The position numbers and the translations under genes are program-made. From Lysobacter_L cavernae (GTDB lineage: Bacteria; Pseudomonadota; Gammaproteobacteria; Xanthomonadales; Xanthomonadaceae): 64,000 nucleotides of DNA. Each line of letters begins with the position of its first letter. The first letter of the stretch is position 1. The stretch is taken from contig NZ_JBHRXK010000001.1 in NCBI RefSeq assembly GCF_042648505.1, positions 310,001 to 374,000 of the forward strand. The letters are read 5' to 3'. The notes beneath the pieces are model-generated. The model had not been told where the DNA came from and made no database searches. It saw nothing but the letters and a program-made list of their open reading frames with translations. This document shows, one piece after another, positions 8,496 to 17,041 of this stretch.

Positions 8496-9080
8496 TCACA
8501 TCGACGCTGTCGCCGGGGCGGCAGAAACGCCTGCGTAATCGACCACCAGCGAAACACGGCGATTGTCGTGCCCGGCATCACCGGTCGCGCCCGCGCGCAC
8601 CAGGCGGTTCTTGTCTTCGCCGTAGCTCACCGCGCGCACCTGGTTGGCGGCGAGACCACCGCTGCTGACCAGGTAGTCGCGCACGGCCTCGGCACGGTGC
8701 AGACCCAGTCGACGGTTGTTGGCGGTCGAGCCGGACGGGTCGGCGAAGCCTTCGACCGTGATCAAGGCATCGGAGCGATTGCTGCTGACGGCCTTGGCAA
8801 AGTCGTCGAGCAGCGGCTTGTCTTCCTCGCTCAGGGTGGCGTCGCCGGTGGCGAAATGCGCGCCGGTTTCCACACGCACGCGGCCAGCCAGCTGCGTGAC
8901 CAGGGCATCGTGCTTCTGCGAGAGCGTGTCGATCTGCGACTGCAGCCGCTGATCGGTGGCGCGCAGATCGGCGATGGTGCTGTCGAACTCGTCGCGTTTG
9001 ATGTAACTGCTGCAGCCGGCCAGGGTGACGGCACTCAGGGCAACGGCCAGTCCCGCATTGCGGAGGGTTGGGATAACGAT
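8496..9080 (-). CDS. OmpA-family lipoprotein (non-canonical or damaged start)
   Basis: A peptidoglycan-binding OmpA-like domain occupies the C-terminal half (VRVETGAHFATGDATLSEED, then LITVEGFADPSGSTANNRRLGLHRAEAV and DNRRVSLVV). Upstream in frame, codons encode a lipoprotein signal with lipobox LAGC (Cys about residue 23) and a helical linker. This frame has no ATG, GTG or TTG before the signal peptide: an in-frame TGA at 9093-9095 is followed by AGGAGA and then ATC (9078-9080), about 6 nt after the Shine-Dalgarno. An ATG at 9085 lies in another frame. Either AUC (or a later CUG) is used, or one base was lost, or the sequence has an error. Expected location: outer membrane, binding peptidoglycan. 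Confidence 0.75.
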   Translation of the reverse strand: MVIPTLRNAGLAVALSAVTLAGCSSYIKRDEFDSTIADLRATDQRLQSQIDTLSQKHDALVTQLAGRVRVETGAHFATGDATLSEEDKPLLDDFAKAVSSNRSDALITVEGFADPSGSTANNRRLGLHRAEAVRDYLVSSGGLAANQVRAVSYGEDKNRLVRAGATGDAGHDNRRVSLVVDYAGVSAAPATASM

Positions 9081-9244
9081 GGCATGTCTCCTTCAAACGA
9101 CCGCGCGCAACGCACGCGCGGTAACGGACGCAGGGCCGGGGGAAGCCGCTGGCGCCGAATGGATGTGATTTGAATTGTTGTGCGCGGGGCGCGCGGGGGA
9201 CAACGGCTGCGAGTCAGCCTGTGAAAGGAGCCATATCGATGTCA

Positions 9245-9271
9245 CAGCCAACGTTAACTTCGCGTTGGCTG
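9245..9271. other. Perfect inverted repeat in the gap before the OmpA-like lipoprotein gene
   Basis: CAGCCAACG (9245-9253) and CGTTGGCTG (9263-9271) form a perfect 9-bp stem with a 9-nt loop. It lies between the divergently placed end of the nitrilase gene and the 5' side of the lipoprotein gene. There is no T-run on either side, so it is not a standard terminator. It could be a protein-binding site or a Rho-independent-like mRNA end for the nitrilase gene. Confidence 0.5.
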
Positions 9272-9327
9272 AACAAGCGATGTTGCGTTAGCCGTATCGC
9301 TGCTGTTCATGCTGGCAGGCACGCATT

Positions 9328-10149
9328 TCAGCCGGCTTTATCCGCGATCTGCTCTTTCAACTCGAACGCATCGCCGTCGAGCATCGCCGGGAAGCGCGCG
9401 CGGTGCGCGGCCAGTTCGGCCGATTGCAAGGTGGTGGTGACGACGACTTCCTCGTCGGTGCATTCGCTGACCGGATGGCCAAGAAAATCGATCACCGCGC
9501 TGTCGCCGGCGTAATGCAGGCCGTTGCCGTCGGTGCCGACGCGGTTGACCGCAGCCACGTAGCACAGGTTCTCGATCGCGCGCGCACGCAGCAGCGTCTT
9601 CCACGGGTAGTTGCGGGCCGAGGGCCAGTTGGCCACGTACAGCGCGAGGTCGTAGTCGAGCTGCTGCGGACGCTCGACATCAAAGCGGTTGCGCGAGAAC
9701 ACCGGGAAGCGCAGGTCGTAGCAGACCAGTGGGCAGATCCGCCAGCCCTTCCATTCCACGGTCAGGCGTTCGCGGCCGGCGGCATAGCGCTCGTGTTCCC
9801 TGGCGTAACGGAACAGGTGGCGCTTGTCGTAGCTGTGCAGCGTGCCGTCGGGCTGGGCGAACAGCAGCCGGTTGAACACGCCCTTCTGGGTGCGCAATTG
9901 CACGCTGCCGGTCACCGCGGCGCCGAGCTTGACCGCCTGCTCGCGGATCCAGGTCACGGTCGGCCCGTCCATGGTTTCGGCGTCGCCGATCGCTTCGTTG
10001 CTGAAACCGCTGGTGAAGGTCTCCGGCAGGATCACCAGGTCGGTGGTGCCGTGCAGCGGCGCGATGAGGCGGCCGTAGTACTCGCGGTTGCCGGCCGGGT
10101 CGTGCCAGCGGGTGTCGCCTTGGATCAGGGAGACGCGCAGATTGTCCAT
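9328..10149 (-). CDS. Omega-amidase / carbon-nitrogen hydrolase (YafV type)
   Basis: Nitrilase-superfamily enzyme of 273 aa with the complete Glu-Lys-Cys triad: Glu43 (LPETF), Lys109 (YDKRH) and Cys143 (VCYDLRFP). The sequence resembles YafV/Nit2 omega-amidases, which hydrolyse alpha-ketoglutaramate or alpha-ketosuccinamate to 2-oxo acid plus ammonia. The methionine (glutamine) aminotransferase gene lies immediately upstream on the same strand, separated by a REP-like element. A glutamine transaminase would generate alpha-ketoglutaramate, so the pair makes metabolic sense in methionine salvage. Confidence 0.9.
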   Translation of the reverse strand: MDNLRVSLIQGDTRWHDPAGNREYYGRLIAPLHGTTDLVILPETFTSGFSNEAIGDAETMDGPTVTWIREQAVKLGAAVTGSVQLRTQKGVFNRLLFAQPDGTLHSYDKRHLFRYAREHERYAAGRERLTVEWKGWRICPLVCYDLRFPVFSRNRFDVERPQQLDYDLALYVANWPSARNYPWKTLLRARAIENLCYVAAVNRVGTDGNGLHYAGDSAVIDFLGHPVSECTDEEVVVTTTLQSAELAAHRARFPAMLDGDAFELKEQIADKAG

Positions 10150-10171
10150 ATCAAAGTCCGGTATCTGCCTT

Positions 10172-10287
10172 TGTAGGAGCGGCTTCAGCCGCGAACTTAT
10201 TGCGGTTGTTTCTGCAGGGCGGTGCGGGTCGAAAGGACGGCCTCATCGTGACCTGGTTGGAACGGTCGCGGCTGAAGCCGATCCTAC
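10172..10287. repeat. Pair of REP-like palindromes (GTAGGAGCGGCTTCAGCC)
   Basis: A 23-bp motif (10172-10194) and a nearly perfect inverted copy (10266-10287) flank about 70 bp. This is the inverted-pair (BIME-like) layout of the GTAGGAGCGGCTTCAGCC repeats common in Xanthomonadaceae and Pseudomonas. It lies between ybdL and the omega-amidase gene and could stabilise or stop the ybdL mRNA. Confidence 0.85.
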
Positions 10288-10297
10288 GGTGCGAGGA

Positions 10298-11446
10298 TCA
10301 CAACTTCTGCAGGCGTTCGATTGCCGCGTCCAGCGTCGCCGCGTTCTTGGCAAAACACAACCGCGCCAGGCGCTGCCCCTGCGGCGGCGTCTCGTAGAAC
10401 GGCGATAGCGGGATCGCGGCCACGCCCTTCTCGACGGTCAGCCAGCGACAGAACGCGGCATCGTCAAGATCGCTCACCGCCGAATAGTCGACCAGCTGGA
10501 AATAGCCGCCCGGCACCGGCAATGGCTTGAGCCTGGTCGTCAGCAGCTGCTCGCGGAAGCGGTTGCGCTTGCCCTGGTAGAACGCGCCGAGCTGCTCGTA
10601 GTGCGCGGGCTCGGCCTCGATCATCTCGGCAAACGCCCACTGCGCCGGGGCGAAGGTGCAGAAGGTGTTGTACTGGTGGACCTTGCGCAGCTCGACCGAC
10701 AACGCCGGCGGAGCGATGCAGTAACCCAGCTTCCAGCCGGTGCAGTGGTAGGTCTTGCCGAAGCTCGACACCACGAAGGCGCGCTCGCGTAGTTGCGGAT
10801 ACCGCAATACCGACTCGTGGACGCGGCCGTCGAAGACGATGTGCTCGTACACCTCGTCCGACAACAGATAGATGCCGGTATCGCGCAGCAGTGCGGTCAG
10901 CTGGGCGATGTCATCGGCCGTGAACATCGCGCCGGACGGGTTGTGCGGCGAGTTGATCATCAGCAACCGCGTGCGGGGCGTGACCGCGGCGCGGATCAGG
11001 GCCCAGTCCGGCGCGAAGGTCTGCGGGTCGAGCGGCACGTGCACGGTGCGGCCGCCGGCCAGGTCGATCGCCGGCTCGTAGCAGTCGTAGCACGGGTCGA
11101 GCACGATCACCTCGTCGCCCGGACACACCACCGCCAGCACCGCGTCGAAGATCGCCTCGCTGGCGCCGGAGGTCACGGTGATCTCGGCGTCGGCGTCGGG
11201 GCGATAGCCGTAGCAGCGCTGCGTCTTGGCGGCGATCGCCTGGCGCAGCGCCGGGATGCCGGTCATCGGCGCGTACTGGTTCTTGCCCTCGCGCATGGCA
11301 CGGCCGAGCGCCTCGATCAGGCGCGCGGGCACGTCGAAATCGGGAAAACCCTGGCCGAGGTTGACCGCGCCGTGCTCGACGGCCAGCTGCGACATCACGG
11401 TGAAGATGGTGGTGCCGACCTTCGGCAGTTTGGTTTCCGGGGTCAT
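10298..11446 (-). CDS. ybdL: Methionine aminotransferase (YbdL type, PLP-dependent)
   Basis: Class I/II aminotransferase of 382 aa, closely resembling E. coli YbdL throughout (KLPKVGTTIFTVMSQLA, NLGQGFPDF, NQYAPMTG). PLP-binding Lys231 lies in SSFGKTYHCTGWK, and SPHNPSG is the conserved Asn motif. YbdL prefers methionine, histidine and phenylalanine with keto acceptors, consistent with the last step of methionine salvage. An upstream in-frame GTG at 11494 would add 16 residues; the ATG at 11446 aligns with the family start. The neighbouring omega-amidase supports glutamine as amino donor. Confidence 0.9.
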   Translation of the reverse strand: MTPETKLPKVGTTIFTVMSQLAVEHGAVNLGQGFPDFDVPARLIEALGRAMREGKNQYAPMTGIPALRQAIAAKTQRCYGYRPDADAEITVTSGASEAIFDAVLAVVCPGDEVIVLDPCYDCYEPAIDLAGGRTVHVPLDPQTFAPDWALIRAAVTPRTRLLMINSPHNPSGAMFTADDIAQLTALLRDTGIYLLSDEVYEHIVFDGRVHESVLRYPQLRERAFVVSSFGKTYHCTGWKLGYCIAPPALSVELRKVHQYNTFCTFAPAQWAFAEMIEAEPAHYEQLGAFYQGKRNRFREQLLTTRLKPLPVPGGYFQLVDYSAVSDLDDAAFCRWLTVEKGVAAIPLSPFYETPPQGQRLARLCFAKNAATLDAAIERLQKL

Positions 11447-11611
11447 TGCGAGCGTGGCAGCCAGGTGGAAACCCGGGAGTTTACGGAGGAGCACGGCACC
11501 GCGTCATGACGATCGGTCATCCCCTCCGCCCTATCCGGTCCGTCCGGCCCCGAACCAACGGCACGGCCTGTCGGGATTGCGTTGACGCCGCCGGGGCCGG
11601 ACACTGCCAGC

Positions 11612-12088
11612 ATGCGCGAGTTGCAGGTCGTCAATGCCGCCGAGCTGGCCATCGCCTACGCCGCCGCCGAATACGCGGTGCTGCTGGACGGTGAGCCGCT
11701 GCCCCTGCGCGTCGGCCAGCCGGCCGCCGACCTGGAAGCGTACTGGCCGGCCACGCGCTACCTGTTCATCACCGCCTGGAACCCCGCCTCGGAGCCGCGT
11801 TCGGAAAGCGCCAACCAGGCCGCCGACCGCCTGCTCGTCACCCAGCTCGACGAGGCCCGCTTTGCGCGTCACCCCGCCTGGGCCGAGGACCCGGCCGGCG
11901 ACTGGCGCGAACACGGCTGGCTGCTGGCCGACATCGAGGACACCGCGGCCGAGCGGCTCGCGCGCGAATTTGGCCAGGCCGCGGTGCTGGCGTGGCAACG
12001 CGGCGAGCCGGTGCGGCTGCGCATGCTGATGCCCCGGCCGCCGGCCACCGACGCGGCCGGCGCCTACACCGACTGGAGCAGCGGGTAA
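11612..12088 (+). CDS. DUF3293-family protein
   Basis: A 158-aa cytosolic protein with the DUF3293 pattern: YLFITAWNPAS, then a variable helix and REHGWLLADIEDTAAERLAREFGQAAVLAWQRGEPVRL. The function of this family is unknown to me. I start it at ATG 11612, after which the conserved part begins quickly; an upstream TTG at 11582 is possible. It precedes ccmA on the same strand by less than 100 bp, but a role in cytochrome c maturation is not implied by sequence. Confidence 0.75.
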   Translation: MRELQVVNAAELAIAYAAAEYAVLLDGEPLPLRVGQPAADLEAYWPATRYLFITAWNPASEPRSESANQAADRLLVTQLDEARFARHPAWAEDPAGDWREHGWLLADIEDTAAERLAREFGQAAVLAWQRGEPVRLRMLMPRPPATDAAGAYTDWSSG

Positions 12089-12174
12089 GCCGCCGCGAAC
12101 GGCACGGGGCTTTTGCGGGTGACTCGCATAACATGGCGGCTTCGCGGCCGCCTCGGCCGCTGCCGCCCGACCGA

Positions 12175-12834
12175 ATGACGCCACTCGACCGACCTGCCCC
12201 GCCGCTGCTCGCCGCCCGCGGCCTGTGTTTCGCGCGCAACGACGAGCCCGTGTTCGGGCCGCTCGATTTCTCGGTCGATGCCGGCGAGGCGCTGCTGGTG
12301 CAGGGCGACAACGGCGCCGGCAAGACCACCCTGCTACGGGTGCTGGCCGGGCTGCTGCGCGCCGACGTCGGCGAGATCGACATCGACGGCGAACGCGCCC
12401 GCGCCGCCCGCCGCGCCCGCGCGATCGCCTACCTCGGCCACCTGCCGGGGCTGAAGGCCGATCTCAGCGCGCTGGAAAACCTCGACTTCCTGTGTGGCCT
12501 GCAGGGCCGCCGCCGGGCCCAGCTGCCGGAAAATGCCCTGGCCATCGTCGGCCTGGCCGGCTACGAGGACACGCTCGCCCGCCAGCTCTCGGCCGGCCAG
12601 AAGAAACGCCTGTCGCTGGCGCGGCTGTGGCTGTCGCCGGCGCCGCTGTGGTTGCTCGACGAGCCTTACGCAAACCTCGACCTCGACGGCATCGAGCTGG
12701 TCAACCGCATGGTCCACGCGCACCTGCGCGAAGGCGGCGCCGCCCTGGTCACCACCCACGGCGCTTACGCCGCGCCGCCGGTGCGCACCCGCATGCTGGA
12801 GCTGCGCAAGCCGGCGCTGGAGCAGGCCGCATGA
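12175..12834 (+). CDS. ccmA: Heme exporter ATP-binding protein CcmA
   Basis: ABC ATPase of the CcmABCD complex, which releases holo-CcmE after heme loading. It is 219 aa with Walker A GDNGAGKTT (residues 44-52), signature LSAGQKKRLSLARL, and Walker B LWLLDEPYANLD. The product starts at ATG 12175 or, with 14 extra residues, at ATG 12133; neither has a strong ribosome-binding site. Its 3' end overlaps ccmB by 4 bp (ATGA), beginning a tightly packed ccmABCDEFGHI operon. Confidence 0.95.
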   Translation: MTPLDRPAPPLLAARGLCFARNDEPVFGPLDFSVDAGEALLVQGDNGAGKTTLLRVLAGLLRADVGEIDIDGERARAARRARAIAYLGHLPGLKADLSALENLDFLCGLQGRRRAQLPENALAIVGLAGYEDTLARQLSAGQKKRLSLARLWLSPAPLWLLDEPYANLDLDGIELVNRMVHAHLREGGAALVTTHGAYAAPPVRTRMLELRKPALEQAA

Positions 12835-13523
12835 ACGGCGCCGCGATGCCCGGCCTGATCGGCGCGGCCAAGGCCCTGCTCGCGCGCGACCTGCGCCTGC
12901 ACTGGCGCCGCCGCGGCGACGCGCTGCAGCCGGCCTTGTTCGCCTTGCTGGTGGTGATGCTGTTCGCACTGGCGCTAGGCGGCGAAAAGGATGCCCTGGC
13001 CCCGGTCGCCGGGGCGGTGCTGTGGCTGGCAGTGCTGCTTGCCGGCCTGCTCGCGCTCGACACCCTGTTCCGTGGCGATGCCGAGGACGGCTCGCTGGAG
13101 CAGTGGATGCTGGCACCGGTGCCGCTGGCCTGGCTGGTCGCGGTGCGCACCTTCATGCACTGGGCGACCAGCGCGCTGCCGCTGCTGGTCGCAACCCCGT
13201 TCCTCGGCGAGCTGCTGCACCTGCCGCGGGCGCAGTTGCCGGTGCTGCTGGCCTCGCTGGCGCTGGGCACGCCGCTGCTGAGCCTGCTCGGCGCCGTGGT
13301 CGCGGCGCTGACGGTCGGGATGCGGCGCTCCGGTATACTCGTGGCCTTGTTGGCGCTGCCGTTGTATGTGCCCGTGCTGGTGTTTGGTGCCGGCAGTGTC
13401 GCCGCCGCCGCCCAGGGACTGGACCCGATCGGCGCCTTGTTGCTGCTCGGCGCGGGGCTGGTCGTGGCACTGGTGCTGGCGCCATTGGCGGCCGCGGCCG
13501 CGATCCGCATCGCATTGAGCTGA
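12831..13523 (+). CDS. ccmB: Heme exporter membrane protein CcmB
   Basis: Permease subunit of the CcmAB transporter: 230 aa with six predicted membrane helices beginning at about residue 34, and the typical charged N-terminus (AKALLARDLRLHWRRRGD). The segment DAEDGSLEQWMLAPVPLAWL matches the family. It starts inside the ccmA stop codon, which indicates translational coupling. A 128-bp gap follows before ccmC. Confidence 0.95.
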   Translation: MNGAAMPGLIGAAKALLARDLRLHWRRRGDALQPALFALLVVMLFALALGGEKDALAPVAGAVLWLAVLLAGLLALDTLFRGDAEDGSLEQWMLAPVPLAWLVAVRTFMHWATSALPLLVATPFLGELLHLPRAQLPVLLASLALGTPLLSLLGAVVAALTVGMRRSGILVALLALPLYVPVLVFGAGSVAAAAQGLDPIGALLLLGAGLVVALVLAPLAAAAAIRIALS

Positions 13524-13548
13524 AGCCGCTGCCGATGAGGCCTGTCCA

Positions 13549-13574
13549 ATTGAGTCCGATCATTGAATCCGATC
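13549..13574 (+). repeat. Two direct 13-bp copies between ccmB and ccmC
   Basis: ATTGAGTCCGATC is followed directly by ATTGAATCCGATC, a 13-bp direct repeat with one mismatch. It sits in the only sizeable gap (128 bp) of the ccm operon and is AT-rich compared with its surroundings. It may be an operator or simply a duplication. Confidence 0.5.
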
Positions 13575-13651
13575 AAAGCTGCGGCGCGCTGCGTCCGCGA
13601 CAATCCTGCCGCCGGTCCGGGCTCGACCGCCCGGGAGCAGGCTGAGAAACG

Positions 13652-14404
13652 ATGAACCCGATCCTGCGCTGGTTCCACAAACTCGGTTCGCCGCCCTACT
13701 TCGACCGCTTCGCCGCGCGCTGGGCGCCGTGGGGCTACGGCCTGGGCCTGCTGGTGATGGCCTGGGGCCTGTACGGCGCGCTGTTCCAGGTGCCGGCCGA
13801 CTACCAGCAGGGCGACAGCTTCCGCATCCTCTATATCCACGTGCCCAGTGCCTGGATGAGCATGGCCGTGTTCGGCCTGATGGCGGTCTATGCCGCGATC
13901 ACCCTGATCTGGCGGATCAAGCTGTGCGAGATCCTGGCGATGGCCTGCGCGCCGATCGGCGCCGCCTTCACCCTGATCACCCTGGCCACCGGCTCGATCT
14001 GGGGCAAGCCGATGTGGGGCACCTGGTGGGACTGGGACCCGCGCCTGACCACCGAGTTGATCCTGCTGTTCCTGTACCTGGGCGTGATCGGCCTGTACCA
14101 CGCCATCGACGACCGCCGCGCCGCCGCGCGCGCCGCCGGCCTGCTGGCCATCGTCGGCGTGGTGCTGCTGCCGGTGATCCGTTACTCGGTGGTGTGGTGG
14201 AACTCGCTGCACCAGGGCCAGACCATCCGCCTGCTCGGCGAGTCGAGCATGGACGCGAGCATGATCCCGCCGCTGGTATGGATGATCGTCGGCACCAAGC
14301 TGTGGTTCATCGGCGCACTACTTGCACGTGCGCGCGCCGACAATCTGCGTCGCGAGAGCGGCAAGGCCTGGGTGGGCGAACTGGCCCGGGGGAAGCGGTC
14401 ATGA
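13652..14404 (+). CDS. ccmC: Heme-handling membrane protein CcmC
   Basis: CcmC (250 aa) presents heme to apo-CcmE and is needed for attachment of heme to the CcmE histidine. Six membrane helices are predicted, with the periplasmic tryptophan-rich WWD motif GTWWDWDPRLT and flanking His ligands (IHVPSAWMS; NSLHQGQTI). GAGAAACG precedes the ATG. The 3' end overlaps ccmD by 4 bp. Confidence 0.96.
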   Translation: MNPILRWFHKLGSPPYFDRFAARWAPWGYGLGLLVMAWGLYGALFQVPADYQQGDSFRILYIHVPSAWMSMAVFGLMAVYAAITLIWRIKLCEILAMACAPIGAAFTLITLATGSIWGKPMWGTWWDWDPRLTTELILLFLYLGVIGLYHAIDDRRAAARAAGLLAIVGVVLLPVIRYSVVWWNSLHQGQTIRLLGESSMDASMIPPLVWMIVGTKLWFIGALLARARADNLRRESGKAWVGELARGKRS

Positions 14405-14586
14405 ACTACCTGAACTACGTGATCGCCGCCTACGCGGTATTCGCGATCGTGCTCGGCTGGGATTTCGTCAGCACCCAGTTGCAGATCCGCCGTGAACTGC
14501 GCGGTGCCCGCCTGCGTGCCGCCCGCGAGGCCGCACGCCCCGGCAAGCATGTCGGCAAAGACGCTGCAAACGAACTGACTCGATGA
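14401..14586 (+). CDS. ccmD: Heme exporter protein CcmD
   Basis: Small (61 aa) single-pass membrane protein (YVIAAYAVFAIVLGWDFV) followed by a basic Arg/Ala-rich cytosolic tail, exactly the CcmD layout. CcmD joins CcmABC and helps release holo-CcmE. It starts in the ccmC stop (ATGA overlap), so translation is coupled. Confidence 0.9.
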   Translation: MNYLNYVIAAYAVFAIVLGWDFVSTQLQIRRELRGARLRAAREAARPGKHVGKDAANELTR

Positions 14587-14611
14587 GTCGCGCCTTGATG
14601 AGTATGTCCCG

Positions 14612-15082
14612 ATGAATCCTGTACGTCGCCGCCGCCTGCTGTGGGTAATCGCGCTGGTCATTGCCGCCGGCATCGCCGCCGCACTGGTGGCGATGGCCCT
14701 GCAACGCAACATCGCCTACCTGTACACGCCCAGCGAAGTGCTGCGTGGCGAAGCCGGTGGGCACGCGCGCTTCCGCCTCGGCGGCATGGTCGCGGAGAAC
14801 TCGTTCCAGCGCGCACCCGGTTCGCTCGAAGTGCAGTTCAAGGTCAGCGACGGCGACGCGCAGATGTCCGTGGTCTACACCGGCATCCTGCCCGACCTGT
14901 TCCGCGAGAAGCAGGCGGTGGTCGCCACCGGCCGCATGCAGGGCGACCGCTTTGTCGCCGAGGAAATCCTCGCCAAGCACGACGAGAGCTACATGCCCAA
15001 GGAAGTCGCCGACAAGATGGGCATGGCACACAAGAAGCACGATGTCCCGGCCGCGGCGCCGGCCACGCAGGGCACGCCCTAA
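14612..15082 (+). CDS. ccmE: Cytochrome c maturation heme chaperone CcmE
   Basis: Periplasmic heme chaperone (156 aa) with an N-terminal membrane anchor (about residues 8-29) and an OB-fold domain. The covalent heme ligand is His123 in AKHDESYMP, with Tyr127 as the conserved axial ligand. The disordered C-terminal tail is Ala/Pro-rich. ccmF begins immediately after its stop codon. Confidence 0.96.
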   Translation: MNPVRRRRLLWVIALVIAAGIAAALVAMALQRNIAYLYTPSEVLRGEAGGHARFRLGGMVAENSFQRAPGSLEVQFKVSDGDAQMSVVYTGILPDLFREKQAVVATGRMQGDRFVAEEILAKHDESYMPKEVADKMGMAHKKHDVPAAAPATQGTP

Positions 15083-17041
15083 GTGCTGCCCGAACTCGGT
15101 CAAATCGCGCTGCTGCTGGCACTGCTGGTGTCGCTGCTGCAGGCGGCGCTGCCGTTGGTCGGCGCGCAACGTGGCGTCAAACCGTGGATGGCGGTGGCGC
15201 GCCCGGCGGCCTATGCGCAACTGGCGCTGATCGCCGTCGCGTTCGCGATCCTCACCTACGGCTTTGTCGCCCAGGACTTCTCGCTGCGCTACGTCGCCGA
15301 AAACAGCAATTCGTTGCTGCCGCTGATGTACCGCTACACCGCCGTGTGGGGTGCGCACGAAGGCTCGCTGCTGCTGTGGGCGCTGATCCTGGCGCTGTGG
15401 ACCGCGGCGGTGGCGCGCTTCTCGCGTGCGCTGCCGGACGAGGTGATCGCGCGCGTGCTCGGCGTGATGGGCGTGGTCAGCATCGGCTTCCTCGCCTTCC
15501 TGATCTTCACCAGCAACCCGTTCGGGCGCCTGCTGCCGGCGGTGGCCGAAGGCCGCGATCTCAACCCGCTGCTGCAGGACCCGGGCATGATCATCCACCC
15601 GCCGATGCTGTACATCGGCTACGTGGGTTTCGCGGTGCCGTTCGCGTTCGCGATCGCCGCCCTGCTCGACGGCAAGATCGACGCGCGCTGGCTGCGCTGG
15701 ACGCGGCCGTGGACCAACGTCGCCTGGGCCTTTTTGACATTGGGCATCGCGCTGGGTTCGTGGTGGGCGTACTACGAGTTGGGCTGGGGCGGCTGGTGGT
15801 TCTGGGATCCGGTCGAGAACGCCAGCTTCATGCCGTGGCTGGCCGGCGCGGCGCTGCTGCACTCGCAGGCTGTCACCGAAAAGCGCGGCAGCTTCCGAGG
15901 CTGGACCTTGCTGTTGGCGATCGCCACGTTCTCGCTGTCGCTGCTGGGCACCTTCCTGGTGCGTTCGGGCGTGCTGACCAGCGTGCACGCGTTTGCCGCC
16001 GATCCCACGCGCGGACTGTTCATCCTGATCTTCCTCGGCATCGTCATCGGCGGTTCACTGCTGCTGTACGCATTGCGCGCCCCGTCCAGCGAGGACGCCG
16101 GCAAGCCATTCGAGGCCAACTCGCGCGAGACCCTGCTGCTGGCCAACAACCTGCTGCTGTCGACCGCCTGCGCGATGGTCCTGCTCGGCACGCTGTACCC
16201 GCTGCTGGCCGACGCGCTGGAGCTGGGCAAGATCTCGGTCGGCCCGCCCTACTTCGCGTTGATGTTCGCGCTGCTGATGGCACCGCTGGTGGCGCTGCTG
16301 CCGTTCGGCCCGGTCACGCGCTGGCAACGCGAGCAGGTCTCCAGACCGCTGGCGATGCTGCTGCCGTGGGCCGGGCTCGCCTTTGCCGCTGCCGTCGCCG
16401 CATTCTTCCTCGCCCCGCAGGGCGCGTGGAAAGTCGCTGCCGGCGTGTTCGGCGCGGCCTGGGTGCTGCTGGGCACGCTGCGCTTCATCGTCACGCGCCT
16501 ACGCAGCCAGAACAGCGGACAACGCTTCACCGCCGAGATGCTCGGCATGACCCTGGCCCACTTCGGCATCGCCGTGTTCCTGGTCGGTGCCCTGCTGGTC
16601 GAAGGCCTCAGCCAGCAGCGCGAACTTGCCGTCGTGCCCGGCCAGACCGTCGAGCTCGGCCGCTACGCGTTCCGCTTTGACGGTGTCGTCCATTCGCAGG
16701 GCCCCAATTACGAGGCCGACCGCGGCACCGTCACGGTGTATGCAAACGACCAACCACTGACCGTGATGCACCCGGAAAAACGCACCTACGTCAGCGGCGG
16801 CCAGGTCATGACCGAGGCGGCGATCGAGCGTGGCGTCACCCGCGATCTCTATGTCGCGCTGGGCGAGCCGCTCGGCGGCAGCTCCTGGGCGTTGCGCGTG
16901 CACATCAAGCCGTTCGTGCGCTGGATCTGGGCCGGCGCGCTGCTGATGATGCTGGGCGGCCTGGTCGCGGCGACGGACAAACGTTTCCGACGCACCAACT
17001 CCACGCCTGTCCCATCCCCGACTCCGGAGCCCGTCCGATGA
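15083..17041 (+). CDS. ccmF: Cytochrome c heme lyase subunit CcmF
   Basis: Large multi-pass membrane protein (652 aa) that forms the heme lyase with CcmH. It carries the WWD signature GWGGWWFWDPVENASFMPW and conserved His residues around it (YRYTAVWGAHEGSLLLW; ALLHSQAVTEKRG), plus a periplasmic domain near the C-terminus. It starts with GTG directly after the ccmE stop and overlaps ccmG by 4 bp. Confidence 0.96.
   Translation: MLPELGQIALLLALLVSLLQAALPLVGAQRGVKPWMAVARPAAYAQLALIAVAFAILTYGFVAQDFSLRYVAENSNSLLPLMYRYTAVWGAHEGSLLLWALILALWTAAVARFSRALPDEVIARVLGVMGVVSIGFLAFLIFTSNPFGRLLPAVAEGRDLNPLLQDPGMIIHPPMLYIGYVGFAVPFAFAIAALLDGKIDARWLRWTRPWTNVAWAFLTLGIALGSWWAYYELGWGGWWFWDPVENASFMPWLAGAALLHSQAVTEKRGSFRGWTLLLAIATFSLSLLGTFLVRSGVLTSVHAFAADPTRGLFILIFLGIVIGGSLLLYALRAPSSEDAGKPFEANSRETLLLANNLLLSTACAMVLLGTLYPLLADALELGKISVGPPYFALMFALLMAPLVALLPFGPVTRWQREQVSRPLAMLLPWAGLAFAAAVAAFFLAPQGAWKVAAGVFGAAWVLLGTLRFIVTRLRSQNSGQRFTAEMLGMTLAHFGIAVFLVGALLVEGLSQQRELAVVPGQTVELGRYAFRFDGVVHSQGPNYEADRGTVTVYANDQPLTVMHPEKRTYVSGGQVMTEAAIERGVTRDLYVALGEPLGGSSWALRVHIKPFVRWIWAGALLMMLGGLVAATDKRFRRTNSTPVPSPTPEPVR

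Noticed and set aside
9240..9514. Plus-strand small frame with AGGAG before ATG 9240
   Set aside because: It runs antisense into the conserved catalytic part of the omega-amidase gene and has no recognisable domain.
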